Shown: positions 48,693 through 57,726 of the stretch, piece after piece | Layout of the letters: every line of letters starts with the position of its first letter | How positions within the stretch are numbered: the first letter of the stretch is position 1 | Assembly: GCF_019175365.1 (NCBI RefSeq) | Contig: NZ_CP059572.1 | Location: forward strand, 3,472,001 to 3,536,000 | Reading direction: 5' to 3' | Length of the DNA stretch: 64,000 nucleotides | Origin: Actinomadura graeca | GTDB lineage: Bacteria; Actinomycetota; Actinomycetes; Streptosporangiales; Streptosporangiaceae | Made by a program: the position numbers and the translations under genes | Notes under the pieces: model-generated | Databases searched by the model: none | The model's input: only the letters and a program-made list of their open reading frames with translations | What the model was told of the DNA's origin: nothing

Positions 48693-49967
48693 TCATGCGA
48701 TCCGCTCGATGACCAGGGGGTGACGGTCCGCTGTGCCCCCTTCGGAGACCTCGAACGCGCCGTCCAGCGACTCCAGGGCGCGCGCGAAACGCGCCTCGTC
48801 GTCGGCGTGGAGGGTGAGGAGCGGCTGCCCGGCCGTCACCCTGTCGCCGGGCTTGGCGTGGCAGACGACGCCCGCACCGGACGACACCGGGTCCTCCTTG
48901 CGGGCCCGCCCGGCGCCGAGACGCCAGGCCGCGACACCGACTCCGTAGGCGTCCAGCCTGGTCAGGACGCCCGAGGACGGTGCGAGCACCTGGTGGGTCT
49001 CGGCGGCGGCGGGCAGCGGCGCGGACGGGTCGCCGCCCTGCGCGGAGATCATCCGGCGCCACACGTCCATGGCGGTGCCGTCCCGCAGCGCGTCCGCCGG
49101 GTCCTTGCCGGAGACCCCGGCGGCGGCGAGCATCTCGCGGGCGAGGGTGACCGTCAGCTCCACCACGTCGGACGGGCCGCCCCCGGCCAGCACCTCGACC
49201 GACTCGGCCACCTCCACCGCGTTGCCGACGGCGTCGCCCAGCGGGCGGTCCATCGCGGTGAGGAGCGCGACCGTGCGCACGCCGTGGTCCGTGCCGATGG
49301 CGACCATCGTCTCGGCGAGCTCCCGGGCGTCGGGGACGGTCTTCATGAACGCGCCCGAGCCGACCTTGACGTCCAGGACCAGCGCGCCCGTCCCCTCGGC
49401 GATCTTCTTCGACATGATCGACGAGGCGATCAGCGGGATCGACTCGACGGTGCCGGTGACGTCGCGCAGGGCGTAGAGCTTGCGGTCGGCGGGGGCGAGG
49501 CCGCCGCCCGCCGCGCAGACCACCGCGCCCGCCTCCGCGAGCACCCCGAGCATCTCCTCGGTGGACAGCGTCGCCCGCCAGCCCGGGATCGACTCCAGCT
49601 TGTCCAGCGTGCCGCCGGTGTGGCCGAGGCCGCGCCCCGACAACTGGGGCACGGCCGCGCCGCAGGCCGCCACGACCGGCGCGAGCGGCAGCGTGATCTT
49701 GTCGCCGACGCCCCCGGTGGAGTGCTTGTCGGTGGTCGGGCGGTCCAGCGCCGACCAGTCCATCCGCTCCCCGGACCGGATCATCGCGTCCGTCCACCGC
49801 GCCACCTCGGGACGCGTCATCCCGTTCAGCAGGATCGCCATCGCCAGCGCCGCCATCTGCTCCTCGGCGATGGCACCGCGCGTGTAGGCGTCCACCGCCC
49901 AGTCGATCTGCCCGGGCGTCAGCGTCCCGCCGTCCCGCTTCACGCGGATGACATCGATGGCGTCCAA
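48693..49967 (-). CDS. deoA: Thymidine phosphorylase
   Basis: This 424-residue pyrimidine-nucleoside phosphorylase has the N-terminal helical domain 'IRVKRDGGTLTPGQIDWAVD'. The phosphate-binding 'DKHSTGGVGDKITLPLAPVV' and the family signature 'GRGLGHTGGTLDKLESIPGW' are present, as is 'SSIMSKKIAEGTGALVLDVK' with its catalytic Lys. It converts thymidine and phosphate to thymine and deoxyribose-1-phosphate. TTG 49967 with AAGGAG a few bases upstream is the supported start. It directly follows the cdd gene (25-base gap) in the nucleoside uptake operon. Confidence 0.94.
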   Translation of the reverse strand: MDAIDVIRVKRDGGTLTPGQIDWAVDAYTRGAIAEEQMAALAMAILLNGMTRPEVARWTDAMIRSGERMDWSALDRPTTDKHSTGGVGDKITLPLAPVVAACGAAVPQLSGRGLGHTGGTLDKLESIPGWRATLSTEEMLGVLAEAGAVVCAAGGGLAPADRKLYALRDVTGTVESIPLIASSIMSKKIAEGTGALVLDVKVGSGAFMKTVPDARELAETMVAIGTDHGVRTVALLTAMDRPLGDAVGNAVEVAESVEVLAGGGPSDVVELTVTLAREMLAAAGVSGKDPADALRDGTAMDVWRRMISAQGGDPSAPLPAAAETHQVLAPSSGVLTRLDAYGVGVAAWRLGAGRARKEDPVSSGAGVVCHAKPGDRVTAGQPLLTLHADDEARFARALESLDGAFEVSEGGTADRHPLVIERIA

Positions 49968-49992
49968 AAGGCTCCTTCCTCGGGGCGGCCCG

Positions 49993-50496
49993 TCAGCGCC
50001 GCTCTATCAGGTCGTCGGGGCCGAACGCGTCCGGCAGGACCTCCGACATGGGCAGGATGCCCCGGACGGTCTCCAGCAGCAGCGCCGCGCCCCCGAACTC
50101 CCACAGGAGCTGACGGCACCGCCCGCACGGCATCAGCGGGTTCCCGTGCCCGTCGACGACCGACAACGCGACGAGGCGCGGCTCCTTCGACTTCCCCGGG
50201 CCGTGCAGCGCCGAGACGACGGCGCACTCCGCGCACAGGCCGAGCCCGTACGAGGCGTTCTCGACGTTGCAGCCGGTGATCACGCGTCCGTCGTCCACCA
50301 GCGCGGCGGCGCCGACGGGGAAGTTCGAGTAGGGGCAGTACGCCCGCTCCTTCGCCTCGCTCGCGGCGGCGCGCAGCGCCGGCCAGTCGATCGCCCCGTC
50401 ACCCGCGTTCCGCCCCGTGGCCGTGCCGCCCGTCCCCGGCCCCGTGGCCGTTGCACCCGTCCCCGGCCCAGCGTTCGTTCCACCCGTGTTCGTCAT
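49993..50496 (-). CDS. cdd: Cytidine deaminase with low-complexity N-terminal extension
   Basis: This 167-residue zinc enzyme deaminates cytidine and deoxycytidine. The catalytic motif 'CNVENASYGLGLCAECAVVS' contains Cys and Glu of the active site ('CAE'). 'MPCGRCRQLLWEFG' gives the two remaining zinc Cys. The first ~37 residues are a Gly/Thr/Ala-rich extension absent from typical 130-residue enzymes, encoded by near-repeats of about 27 bases. The gene lies 11 bases after the upstream permease gene. Uridine produced here can be split by phosphorylases. Confidence 0.92.
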   Translation of the reverse strand: MTNTGGTNAGPGTGATATGPGTGGTATGRNAGDGAIDWPALRAAASEAKERAYCPYSNFPVGAAALVDDGRVITGCNVENASYGLGLCAECAVVSALHGPGKSKEPRLVALSVVDGHGNPLMPCGRCRQLLWEFGGAALLLETVRGILPMSEVLPDAFGPDDLIERR

Positions 50497-50507
50497 ACCC
50501 GTATCGT

Positions 50508-51860
50508 CTACCGCGCCTCGCCCCTGCGGTAGCGCAGGCCGTCCGCGGCCGGCATCCGGAGCCGCTGGCTCGCCAGCGCCAGGACCAGCAGCGTCACCAG
50601 GTGCGGGGTGAAGGACACCAGCTCACCGGGCACGCTGTCGCTCGCGAGGAACCACACCAGCAGCCCCGCCGCCGCGACCAGCGACAACACCGCGCCGGCG
50701 TAGGCGCCGCGGACCTCGCGGCGGCCGAGGTCGGTCGCGACCTGTGGCCGCAACCGGCCCGCGCGGGCGCCCTGCCAGCCCGCGACGGCGACCAGCAGGA
50801 TGGCGACGAACAGCAGCAGCGCGTGCACGGACTGGCCGCCGCCGCGCACGTTCATCGCGTCGGTGTAGCCGAACAGCAGCGACCCGGCGGCCAGGCCGCC
50901 CGGACGCCAGTTCCCGAAGATCATGGCGGCGAGGCCGATGTAGCCGCGCCCGCCGGTCTGGCCGTCCTGGTAGAGCGGCGCCGCGACCGTGACGAGGAAC
51001 GCGCCCGCGAGGCCCGAGAAGCCGCCCGAGATGATGACCGCGGCGTACTTCATCCGGTAGACGTGCACGCCGAGCGACTCGGCGGCGTACGGGTCCTCGC
51101 CGCACGAGCGGATCCGCAGCCCGAACGCCGTCCGCCACAGGATGAGGAAGCTCAGCGGGACCAGCAGGATCGCCACCAGCGTCAGCAGCGACATGCCGCT
51201 CGTCAGGCCGCGCAGGATGCCCGCGATGTCCGACACCAGGAACCAGTGGTGCCGCTCCAGCGACCCGAGCCAGTCGGGGCTCTTCCAGCCGCCGATCTCC
51301 CCGCCGGACAGCACCGGCAGCGTCAGCGTCCGGATCGGGTCGACCGGCGGGGACTGCCGGGGCCCGCCGCCGAGCGCCTTCGCCTCGCCGGTGTTGAAGA
51401 TCAGCCCGGCGAGGAACTGGGTGAGGCCGAGCCCGAGGATGTTGATCGCGACGCCGGACACGATGTGGTCGACGCCGAACGTCACGGTCGCGACCGCGTG
51501 CAGCAGCCCGCCGAGCGCGCCGCCGAGGACGCCGAACACGACGCCCGCCCACGGGCCCCACTGGTAGCCGGCCCACGCGCCCGTCCACGTCCCGAGGATC
51601 ATCATGCCCTCAAGGCCGATGTTGATCACGCCGGAGCGCTCGGACCACAGCCCGCCGAGCCCCGCGAGGAAGATCGGCACGGCGAGGCGGAGCGCGGCGC
51701 TGACCGTCCCGCTGGAGGTGACGTCGTCCGCGCCGTCCAGCACCCGGACGAACGACAGCAGCACCAGCAGCCCGGACGCGATCAGCAGGTGGTGCGGCCA
51801 GCGCAGCCGTCCCGCGCCGCCCGCCGCCTTCACCCTGGCGAGGACCCCGGTCGCGGTCAT
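50508..51860 (-). CDS. Nucleoside ABC transporter permease 2 (BMP type)
   Basis: This 450-residue membrane protein of the BPD_transp_2 family has about ten helices. Motifs include 'WSERSGVINIGLEGMMILGT' and 'VDHIVSGVAINILGLGLTQF'; the coupling region is 'GLRIRSCGEDPYAAESLGVH'. The family pairs with BMP lipoproteins in guanosine/nucleoside importers. ATG 51860 overlaps the stop of permease 1 as ATGA. A C-terminal extension adds two further helices ('GAVLSLVAAAGLLVWFLA'). Together with the preceding genes it forms a complete importer. Confidence 0.92.
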   Translation of the reverse strand: MTATGVLARVKAAGGAGRLRWPHHLLIASGLLVLLSFVRVLDGADDVTSSGTVSAALRLAVPIFLAGLGGLWSERSGVINIGLEGMMILGTWTGAWAGYQWGPWAGVVFGVLGGALGGLLHAVATVTFGVDHIVSGVAINILGLGLTQFLAGLIFNTGEAKALGGGPRQSPPVDPIRTLTLPVLSGGEIGGWKSPDWLGSLERHHWFLVSDIAGILRGLTSGMSLLTLVAILLVPLSFLILWRTAFGLRIRSCGEDPYAAESLGVHVYRMKYAAVIISGGFSGLAGAFLVTVAAPLYQDGQTGGRGYIGLAAMIFGNWRPGGLAAGSLLFGYTDAMNVRGGGQSVHALLLFVAILLVAVAGWQGARAGRLRPQVATDLGRREVRGAYAGAVLSLVAAAGLLVWFLASDSVPGELVSFTPHLVTLLVLALASQRLRMPAADGLRYRRGEAR

Positions 51861-53083
51861 GAGGCCCTCCCGGTGGCCTCGCGGGCCAGGTCGTGGCCGG
51901 TGGCCAGCTCGTCGGCGACGGTCCGCTGCTGGAGCCGGATCTCCCAGCGCCGCATCAGCTCGTAGACGATGACGACGGTCAGCACGACCACGCCCTGCAT
52001 CACCCCGACGATCTCCTTGGGCACGTCGACCTCCTGGAGCACGTCGGAGGTCTGGTCGAGGAAGGCGAACAGCAGCGCGGCGAGCGCGATCCCGACCGGA
52101 TGGTTGCGGCCGAGGAGCGCCACCGTGATGCCGGTGAAGCCGAGCCCCGCCGGGAAGTTCAGCGAGTACTCGTAGGACGCGCCGAGCAGCTCCGGCATCC
52201 CGATGAGGCCCGCGACGGCGCCGGACGCCACCATCGTGACGACGACCATCCGCTTGGCGCTGACCCCGCTGGCCTGCGCGGCGGACGGCGACAGCCCCGA
52301 CACCTTCAGGTCGAAGCCGAACCGGGTGTGGTTGATGACGACCCAGAACACGATCCCGACGACGACCGCGAGCGGCAGCAGCCCGTACACGTGGCCGGGC
52401 AGGTCGATGCCGATCGCGGACAGGAACCCGTTCAGCGGGCCGACCCGCCCCTCCGGCGGGATCGTGGGGGTCGCGACGTTGTTGCTGCCGGGGCGCACCT
52501 CGGCGAGCCGCTCGTCGTTCAGCAGGTAGGCGATCAGGCCGGTCGCGATCGCGTTCAGCATGATCGTGGACAGCACCTCGCTGACCCCGCGGGTGACCTT
52601 CAGGACGCCCGCGATCGCCGCCCACAGCCCGCCGATGACCATCGCCGCGACGATCACCAGCATCTGGCCGAGGGGCGCGGGCAGGGTCAGCGCCCCGCCG
52701 AGCACCGCCGCGAGGAACGCCGCCAGCCGGTACTGGCCGTCCACGCCGATGTTGAGCAGCGCCATCCGGAACCCGATCGCCACCGCGATGGCCGACAGGT
52801 AGTAGCGGGTGGCCCGGTCCACGATGTCGACGATCGAGTTCTCGGTGGTGCCGTAGTCGACCATGCTCTGGATCGAGCTGACCGGGTCGGCGCCGGTGAC
52901 CCGCAGCAGGATCATCGTGATGGCGAGCGAGATCAGCAGCGCCACGACCGGCGCGCCGATGCGCAGCCCCAGCCCGCGCGGGCCGAGCCCCCGCAGGACC
53001 GCCTTCCACGACGGCACCTTCTCGGGGACCGGCCCCGTCCCGGGAACCCGCTTCTCCGGCGGGGGGCCGGACGGGTCGCTCAT
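51857..53083 (-). CDS. Nucleoside ABC transporter permease 1 (BMP type)
   Basis: This 408-residue BPD_transp_2 permease shows 'YYLSAIAVAIGFRMALLNIG', the loop 'LKVTRGVSEVLSTIMLNAIA' and the coupling helix 'FGFDLKVSGLSPSAAQASGV'. It overlaps both neighbours by ATGA and is co-translated with the ATPase. With permease 2 it makes the membrane channel for nucleosides. The N-terminal 30 residues are Pro/Gly-rich and cytoplasmic. Confidence 0.92.
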   Translation of the reverse strand: MSDPSGPPPEKRVPGTGPVPEKVPSWKAVLRGLGPRGLGLRIGAPVVALLISLAITMILLRVTGADPVSSIQSMVDYGTTENSIVDIVDRATRYYLSAIAVAIGFRMALLNIGVDGQYRLAAFLAAVLGGALTLPAPLGQMLVIVAAMVIGGLWAAIAGVLKVTRGVSEVLSTIMLNAIATGLIAYLLNDERLAEVRPGSNNVATPTIPPEGRVGPLNGFLSAIGIDLPGHVYGLLPLAVVVGIVFWVVINHTRFGFDLKVSGLSPSAAQASGVSAKRMVVVTMVASGAVAGLIGMPELLGASYEYSLNFPAGLGFTGITVALLGRNHPVGIALAALLFAFLDQTSDVLQEVDVPKEIVGVMQGVVVLTVVIVYELMRRWEIRLQQRTVADELATGHDLAREATGRAS

Positions 53084-54618
53084 GACGCCTCGCCCGCGCC
53101 GGTCATGGCGGAGCCCAGCTCCTGCGGGGTGACCGTCCGCGGATCGACCTCCGCGACCAGCCGCCCCCGCAGGATGACGTGCAGGGTGTCGGACATTCCG
53201 ATGAGTTCCTCAAGATCGGCGCTGATCAGCAGCACGGCCAGCCCGTCCGCGCGGGCCTGCCGGAGGTGGTCCCAGATGGCGGCCTGGGCGCCGACATCGA
53301 TGCCGCGGGTCGGATGCGCGGCGATGAGCAGGCGGGGGTCGCCGGACATCTCCCGCCCGACGATGAGCTTCTGCTGGTTCCCGCCCGACAGCGCGGCGGC
53401 GGGCACCTCGATGTCCGGGGTCCGCACGTCGTACTCGCGGACGATGCGGGTCGTGTCACGGCGGGCGCCGCGGCGGTCCACCCACGGGCCCCGGACGTTC
53501 GGCCGCTGCGTCTGGTGGCCGAGCATCCGGTTCTCCCAGAGCGTCCCCTCCAGGACAAGGCCGTGCCGGTGCCGGTCCTCGGGGATGTAGGCGATCCCGG
53601 CCTCGCGGCGCCGCCGGGTCGCCCAGTGGGTGATGTCCTCGCCGCCGAACGCGATCGTCCCGGCGTCCGCGTGCCGGACGCCCATGATCGCCTCGATCAG
53701 CTCGCTCTGCCCGTTGCCCTCGACCCCGGCCAGGCCGACGATCTCGCCGCGGCGGATGCGCAGCGACACCCCGTCCACGACGGGTCGGCCCCCCGGGGTG
53801 AGGACCGTCAGCCCGCCGAGGTCGAGCTGGACGTCCTCGGTGACGGTGGACTCGCGGAGCTCCGGGGTGGGCAGCTCCGATCCCACCATCAGCTCGGCGA
53901 GCCGGCGGGAGGTCACCTCCGACGGGTCCAGCCGCGTCGCGACGGTCGTGCCGCGCCGGATCACCGAGATCGTGTCGGCGACCGACAGGACCTCGTCCAG
54001 CTTGTGGGAGATGAACAGCACGGTCAGGCCCTCGGCGCGCAGGTCCCGCAGGTTGCCGAACAGCTCCTCGACCTCCTGCGGGACGAGGACCGCCGTCGGC
54101 TCGTCCAGGATCAGCACGCGGGCGCCCCGGTAGAGCACCTTGAGGATCTCCACGCGCTGCCGCTCGCCGACGCCGAGCGTCTCGACCAGCACGTCCGGCT
54201 CGACGCGCAGCCCGTACGCCCGCGACATCTCCCGGATCCTCGCGCGGGCGGCGGCGAAGTCGATCCGGCCGCGCCGCCACCCGGCCGAGCGCGGCTCGGC
54301 GCCGAGGATCACGTTCTCCAGCACCGTCAGGTTGTCGGCCAGCTTGAAGTGCTGGTGGACCATGCCGATGCCGCGGCCGATCGCGTCCGCGGGCGTGCGG
54401 AGGGCGACCTTCTCCCCGTCGATCTCGATGGTGCCCTCGTCGGGCCGCTGCATCCCGTAGAGGATCTTCATCAGCGTGGACTTGCCGGCGCCGTTCTCGC
54501 CGCAGAGCGCGTGCACCTCGCCGCGCTCGATGGTGAGGTCGATGTCGCGGTTGGCGACGACGCCGGGGAACCGCTTGGTGATCGATGTCAGCCGGACGGC
54601 CGGCACCTGCTCAGGCAC
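53080..54618 (-). CDS. Nucleoside ABC transporter ATP-binding protein (two ABC domains)
   Basis: This 512-residue protein has two ABC cassettes. The first has Walker A 'CGENGAGKSTLMKILYG', signature 'LGVGERQRVEILKVLYRG' and Walker B 'VLILDEPTAVL'. The second has a degenerate Walker A 'GVEGNGQSELIEA' and an intact signature 'LSGGNQQKLIVGREM', with Walker B 'LLIAAHPTRGID'. The architecture is that of ribose/BMP-type importers, where one site is degenerate. GTG 54618 has GGAGGAGG about 10 bases upstream. It lies between the BMP lipoprotein gene and the permeases. Confidence 0.94.
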   Translation of the reverse strand: MPEQVPAVRLTSITKRFPGVVANRDIDLTIERGEVHALCGENGAGKSTLMKILYGMQRPDEGTIEIDGEKVALRTPADAIGRGIGMVHQHFKLADNLTVLENVILGAEPRSAGWRRGRIDFAAARARIREMSRAYGLRVEPDVLVETLGVGERQRVEILKVLYRGARVLILDEPTAVLVPQEVEELFGNLRDLRAEGLTVLFISHKLDEVLSVADTISVIRRGTTVATRLDPSEVTSRRLAELMVGSELPTPELRESTVTEDVQLDLGGLTVLTPGGRPVVDGVSLRIRRGEIVGLAGVEGNGQSELIEAIMGVRHADAGTIAFGGEDITHWATRRRREAGIAYIPEDRHRHGLVLEGTLWENRMLGHQTQRPNVRGPWVDRRGARRDTTRIVREYDVRTPDIEVPAAALSGGNQQKLIVGREMSGDPRLLIAAHPTRGIDVGAQAAIWDHLRQARADGLAVLLISADLEELIGMSDTLHVILRGRLVAEVDPRTVTPQELGSAMTGAGEAS

Positions 54619-54650
54619 GGGTGCCCCCTCCTCCTGCCTCGGCCGCCGCC

Positions 54651-55706
54651 CTACTTCACCGGCACGGTGATCTTGCCGCTGACGATGTCGGCCTTCAGCG
54701 CGTCCAGCTTCGCCTTGATGTCGTCGACCTTGCCGCCGGACGTCGAGTAGCCCACGCCGTCGTTGCTCAGGTCGTACTTCTTCGTGCCGGGCTGGAAGGT
54801 GTTCTTCGCGACGCTCTCCACGAAGTCGTACACGGCCAGGTCCACGTGCTTGATCATGGAGGTGAGGATGTACTCCTTGGCGCCCGCGACCGCCGGCAGG
54901 TTGTACTGGTCGGAGTCGACGCCGATGGCCCACTTCTTGGCCGCCCCGACGGTCTTGATGACGCCGATGCCCGCGCCGCCCGCCGCGTGGTAGATCACGT
55001 CGGCGCCCGCGTCGAGCTGGCCCTTGGCGGCCTCGTTGCCGAGCGCGGGGTTCTTGAACCCGTCGAAGTTCGGCGGCTGCGTCAGGTACTTCGCCGGGAG
55101 CACCTTGATGCCCGGCTTGGCCTTCTTCGCGCCCGCGGCGTACCCGGCCTCGAACTTGTTGATCAGCGGGACGTTGACGCCGCCGATGAACCCGATCGTC
55201 CCGGACTTGGACTTCAGCGCGGCGGCGGCGCCGACGAGGTAGGAGCCCTGCTCCTCGGAGAAGCAGGCGCCCTTGACGTTCGCGCCGTCGACCTTGCACT
55301 GGTCGGCGTCCACGACGAGGAACTTGGTGTTCGGGAAGTCCTTGGCGACCTTGACCAGGGAGGTGGTGTAGGCGAAGCCGACACCGATGACCGGGTTGTA
55401 GCCCTTGTTGGCCAGCAGCCGCAGGCGCGACTCCTTGTCGGAGTCCGGCTCGTCCGGCTTGGCGGAGATCTCCTCCGTGGTGACGTTCAGGTCCTTCTTG
55501 GCCCGGTCGAGGCCCGCCGCGGCGGAGTCGTTGAACGACTGGTCGCCGCGGCCGCCGATGTCGAAGGCGAGCCCGATCTTCAGGGTCTTCTTGCCGTCCC
55601 CGTCACCGCTGCCGGTGTCCGCCTTCTTGCCACCGCACGCGGAGGCGCCGAGGGCCAGCGCCGCCCCGGTCACGGTGACGAGCGAAATCTTCAGTCCAGG
55701 GCGCAA
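54651..55706 (-). CDS. BMP-family nucleoside-binding lipoprotein
   Basis: This 351-residue substrate-binding lipoprotein has a signal ending in 'LALGASACGGKK' (Cys at about 22). The mature BMP/PnrA fold has 'LKIGLAFDIGGRGDQSFNDS', 'YNPVIGVGFAYTTSLVKVAK' and 'SGTIGFIGGVNVPLINKFEA'. It ends with 'ADIVSGKITVPVK', all typical of purine-nucleoside-binding proteins. TTG 55706 preceded by AAGGAG (7-base spacing) is the supported start; upstream in-frame ATG codons lack a signal context. It is the first gene of the operon bmp-ATPase-permeases-cdd-deoA. Confidence 0.93.
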   Translation of the reverse strand: MRPGLKISLVTVTGAALALGASACGGKKADTGSGDGDGKKTLKIGLAFDIGGRGDQSFNDSAAAGLDRAKKDLNVTTEEISAKPDEPDSDKESRLRLLANKGYNPVIGVGFAYTTSLVKVAKDFPNTKFLVVDADQCKVDGANVKGACFSEEQGSYLVGAAAALKSKSGTIGFIGGVNVPLINKFEAGYAAGAKKAKPGIKVLPAKYLTQPPNFDGFKNPALGNEAAKGQLDAGADVIYHAAGGAGIGVIKTVGAAKKWAIGVDSDQYNLPAVAGAKEYILTSMIKHVDLAVYDFVESVAKNTFQPGTKKYDLSNDGVGYSTSGGKVDDIKAKLDALKADIVSGKITVPVK

Positions 55707-55806
55707 GGCAGCGCTCCTTCCGTTCCGACCCACGGTCGGTGGCCGGTCCGTCCACCGAAATCGATCGGACGCTACCTCGCGGGGGGTGGAAAACTCCCTG
55801 CTTGCA

Positions 55807-55820
55807 CTGTTTCGCAACAG
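55807..55820. promoter_or_regulatory. Possible operator upstream of the nucleoside transporter operon
   Basis: CTGTTTCGCAACAG (arms CTGTT/AACAG, 4-base spacer) lies about 100 bases before the BMP start in an AT-richer stretch. It may be bound by a nucleoside-responsive repressor. No regulator gene is adjacent. Confidence 0.3.
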
Positions 55821-55974
55821 GTCCGTTACCAAGGCGTAGGCATAACGCCACAGGTCAGCGCGGCGTACCGTTCCGAGAACGGGGAGCCCCTCTGAAGGTC
55901 CCTCCCCCCGGGTGGGGAGCCGGGGGCGGGACGGAGGGTCGGCGGGGGTCGGGGGCGGGGAGCGGGGCGGGGGG

Positions 55975-57726
55975 TCAGGCCAGGGCCGCGCCCTGGATCG
56001 ACTGGGCGTCGCCGGGACGGCCGCCCTCCCACAGCGCGGTCAGCGCGGTCGCGGTCAGCACCCGGACGCCCACGGCGATGCACCGCTCGTCGACGTCGAA
56101 GTCACCGCGGTGCAGGTCGTACTCGCCGGGGGACCCGGGGGTGCGGACGCCGAGCCGCGCCAGCGCCCCGGGGATGGACTCCAGGTACCAGCCGAAGTCC
56201 TCACCGCCGAGGCTCTGGGGGGTGGGCACGACGCCCTCCTCGTCCATGACCTGGGCGGCGGCGTCCCGGAACATCTGCACGCTGGCCGCCTCGTTGACGG
56301 TCGGCGGGACGCCCCGGACGTACTCCAGCGACGCCTCCACGTCGTAGGCGGCGGCGACCGACTGCAGCAGCGCCTTCATCATCTCCGGCGCCCGGTGCCA
56401 CGCCTCGTCGTCCAGGCAGCGGACGGTGCCCTCGGCGATCCCGTCGTCCGGGATCGCGTTGGCGACCGACCCCGCCGACACCCGGCCCCACACCAGCGAG
56501 AGGCTGGAGCGCGGGTCCACGCGCCGCGACAGCGCCGACGGCAGCTCGGTGACGATCTTGGCGAGCGCGTAGACGAGGTCGGCGGTCAGGTGCGGCCGGG
56601 CGGTGTGCCCGCCGGGGCCGGTGACCTTCACGTACACCTTGTCGCACGCCGCGGTGATCGCCCCGGTGCGCAGGCCCAGCTGTCCGACCTCGATGCGCGG
56701 GTCGCAGTGCAGCGCGAAAGCGCGGTCCACGCCCGCGATGCCGCCCGCGGCCATCACGTCCAGCGCTCCGCCGGGGGTCTCCTCGGCGGGCTGGAACAGC
56801 AGCCGGACCCGGCCGGGCAGCAGCCCCGCCTCCGCCTGCTGCGCCAGGAACAGGCCGGCGCCGAGCACCATCGTGGTGTGGACGTCGTGACCGCACGCGT
56901 GCGCGACGCCGGGGACCGTCGACCGGTACGGGACGCCCTCCTTCTCGTCGCGCAGCGGGAGCGCGTCGATGTCGGCGCGCAGCGCGACGGTCGTGCCGTC
57001 GGCCGGCCCGATGTCGCAGAACAGGCCGGTGCCGCCCGGGAGGATCCGCGGCTCCAGCCCGACGGCGCGCAGCCGCCCGGCGATCTGCTCGGTGGTGCGG
57101 TACTCGTTGTAGCCCAGCTCCGGATGCATGTGCAGATCGCGGCGGAACGCGATCAGGCCGGCCTCGTGCCCGGCGAGGAACGCGTCGAGCTGCGGTTGCA
57201 GCGCGGCGCCGCCGAGCACCGCCGCCGAGCCCCCGGCCCCGGCCGGCCCGGGGACCCCCGCGCCGGGCGCGGAGGGCAGCCCGGACGTGCCGGGCACGCC
57301 GGGCGGTCCGGACGGATCGGACGCGGCGGAGGAGCCCGCGCCGTCCCGGCCGTCCTGTCCCTCCTGGCCGCTCTGCCCTTCCTGGCCCTCCAGCCCGCCC
57401 AGCCCGCCTTGTGCGCGGCTGTCCCGTGCTGTCCGCCCGTCCTGTGCCGCCTGCCCCGCGGAGCCCCCTGGCCCCGAGGTGGTGGGTGCCGCCAGGCCGG
57501 GCATCACCCCGTGTCCCGGATGTGTCATGTGCGCCCCCTGCGCGATGGCGGAGCCGAACGGCGTCCGCCCGGTGATGTGGTCGGTTCTGCTGTCGTCGCC
57601 AGTGCCGGCCTCCGCCCGGTCGTGCGCGGGCGGGGCGTCCGGCGGGGGGCCGGACGGCCGGTACCGGGGTCCCGCGGGTCTGTCGCCCGGCGTTCCCCGG
57701 CCGGCCGGCTCCTCAGGTCGCGGCAT
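55975..57726 (-). CDS. M20D amidohydrolase with long Gly-rich N-terminal extension
   Basis: This 583-residue protein has a catalytic M20D domain in about 185-583. 'FRRDLHMHPELGYNEYRTTE', 'ALRADIDALPLRDE' and 'AHACGHDVHTTMVLGAG' supply metal ligands. 'LFQPAEETPGGALDV' contributes the catalytic Glu, followed by 'ALHCDPRI' and, in the dimer domain, 'VTGPGGHTARPHL'. It should hydrolyse N-acyl amino acids or similar amides. The first ~180 residues are Pro/Gly/Gln-rich and contain a run of collagen-like G-x-y triplets ('GGLEGQEGQSGQEGQDGRDG'). The start at 57726 is well supported by GGGAGGT 6-7 bases upstream and a 14-base overlap with the preceding gene, so the extension is probably translated. 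Confidence 0.85.
   Translation of the reverse strand: MPRPEEPAGRGTPGDRPAGPRYRPSGPPPDAPPAHDRAEAGTGDDSRTDHITGRTPFGSAIAQGAHMTHPGHGVMPGLAAPTTSGPGGSAGQAAQDGRTARDSRAQGGLGGLEGQEGQSGQEGQDGRDGAGSSAASDPSGPPGVPGTSGLPSAPGAGVPGPAGAGGSAAVLGGAALQPQLDAFLAGHEAGLIAFRRDLHMHPELGYNEYRTTEQIAGRLRAVGLEPRILPGGTGLFCDIGPADGTTVALRADIDALPLRDEKEGVPYRSTVPGVAHACGHDVHTTMVLGAGLFLAQQAEAGLLPGRVRLLFQPAEETPGGALDVMAAGGIAGVDRAFALHCDPRIEVGQLGLRTGAITAACDKVYVKVTGPGGHTARPHLTADLVYALAKIVTELPSALSRRVDPRSSLSLVWGRVSAGSVANAIPDDGIAEGTVRCLDDEAWHRAPEMMKALLQSVAAAYDVEASLEYVRGVPPTVNEAASVQMFRDAAAQVMDEEGVVPTPQSLGGEDFGWYLESIPGALARLGVRTPGSPGEYDLHRGDFDVDERCIAVGVRVLTATALTALWEGGRPGDAQSIQGAALA

Noticed and set aside
55707..55832. In-frame upstream extension of the BMP lipoprotein
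   Set aside because: It would bury the signal peptide behind 42 polar residues. The TTG at 55706 has AAGGAG at good spacing.
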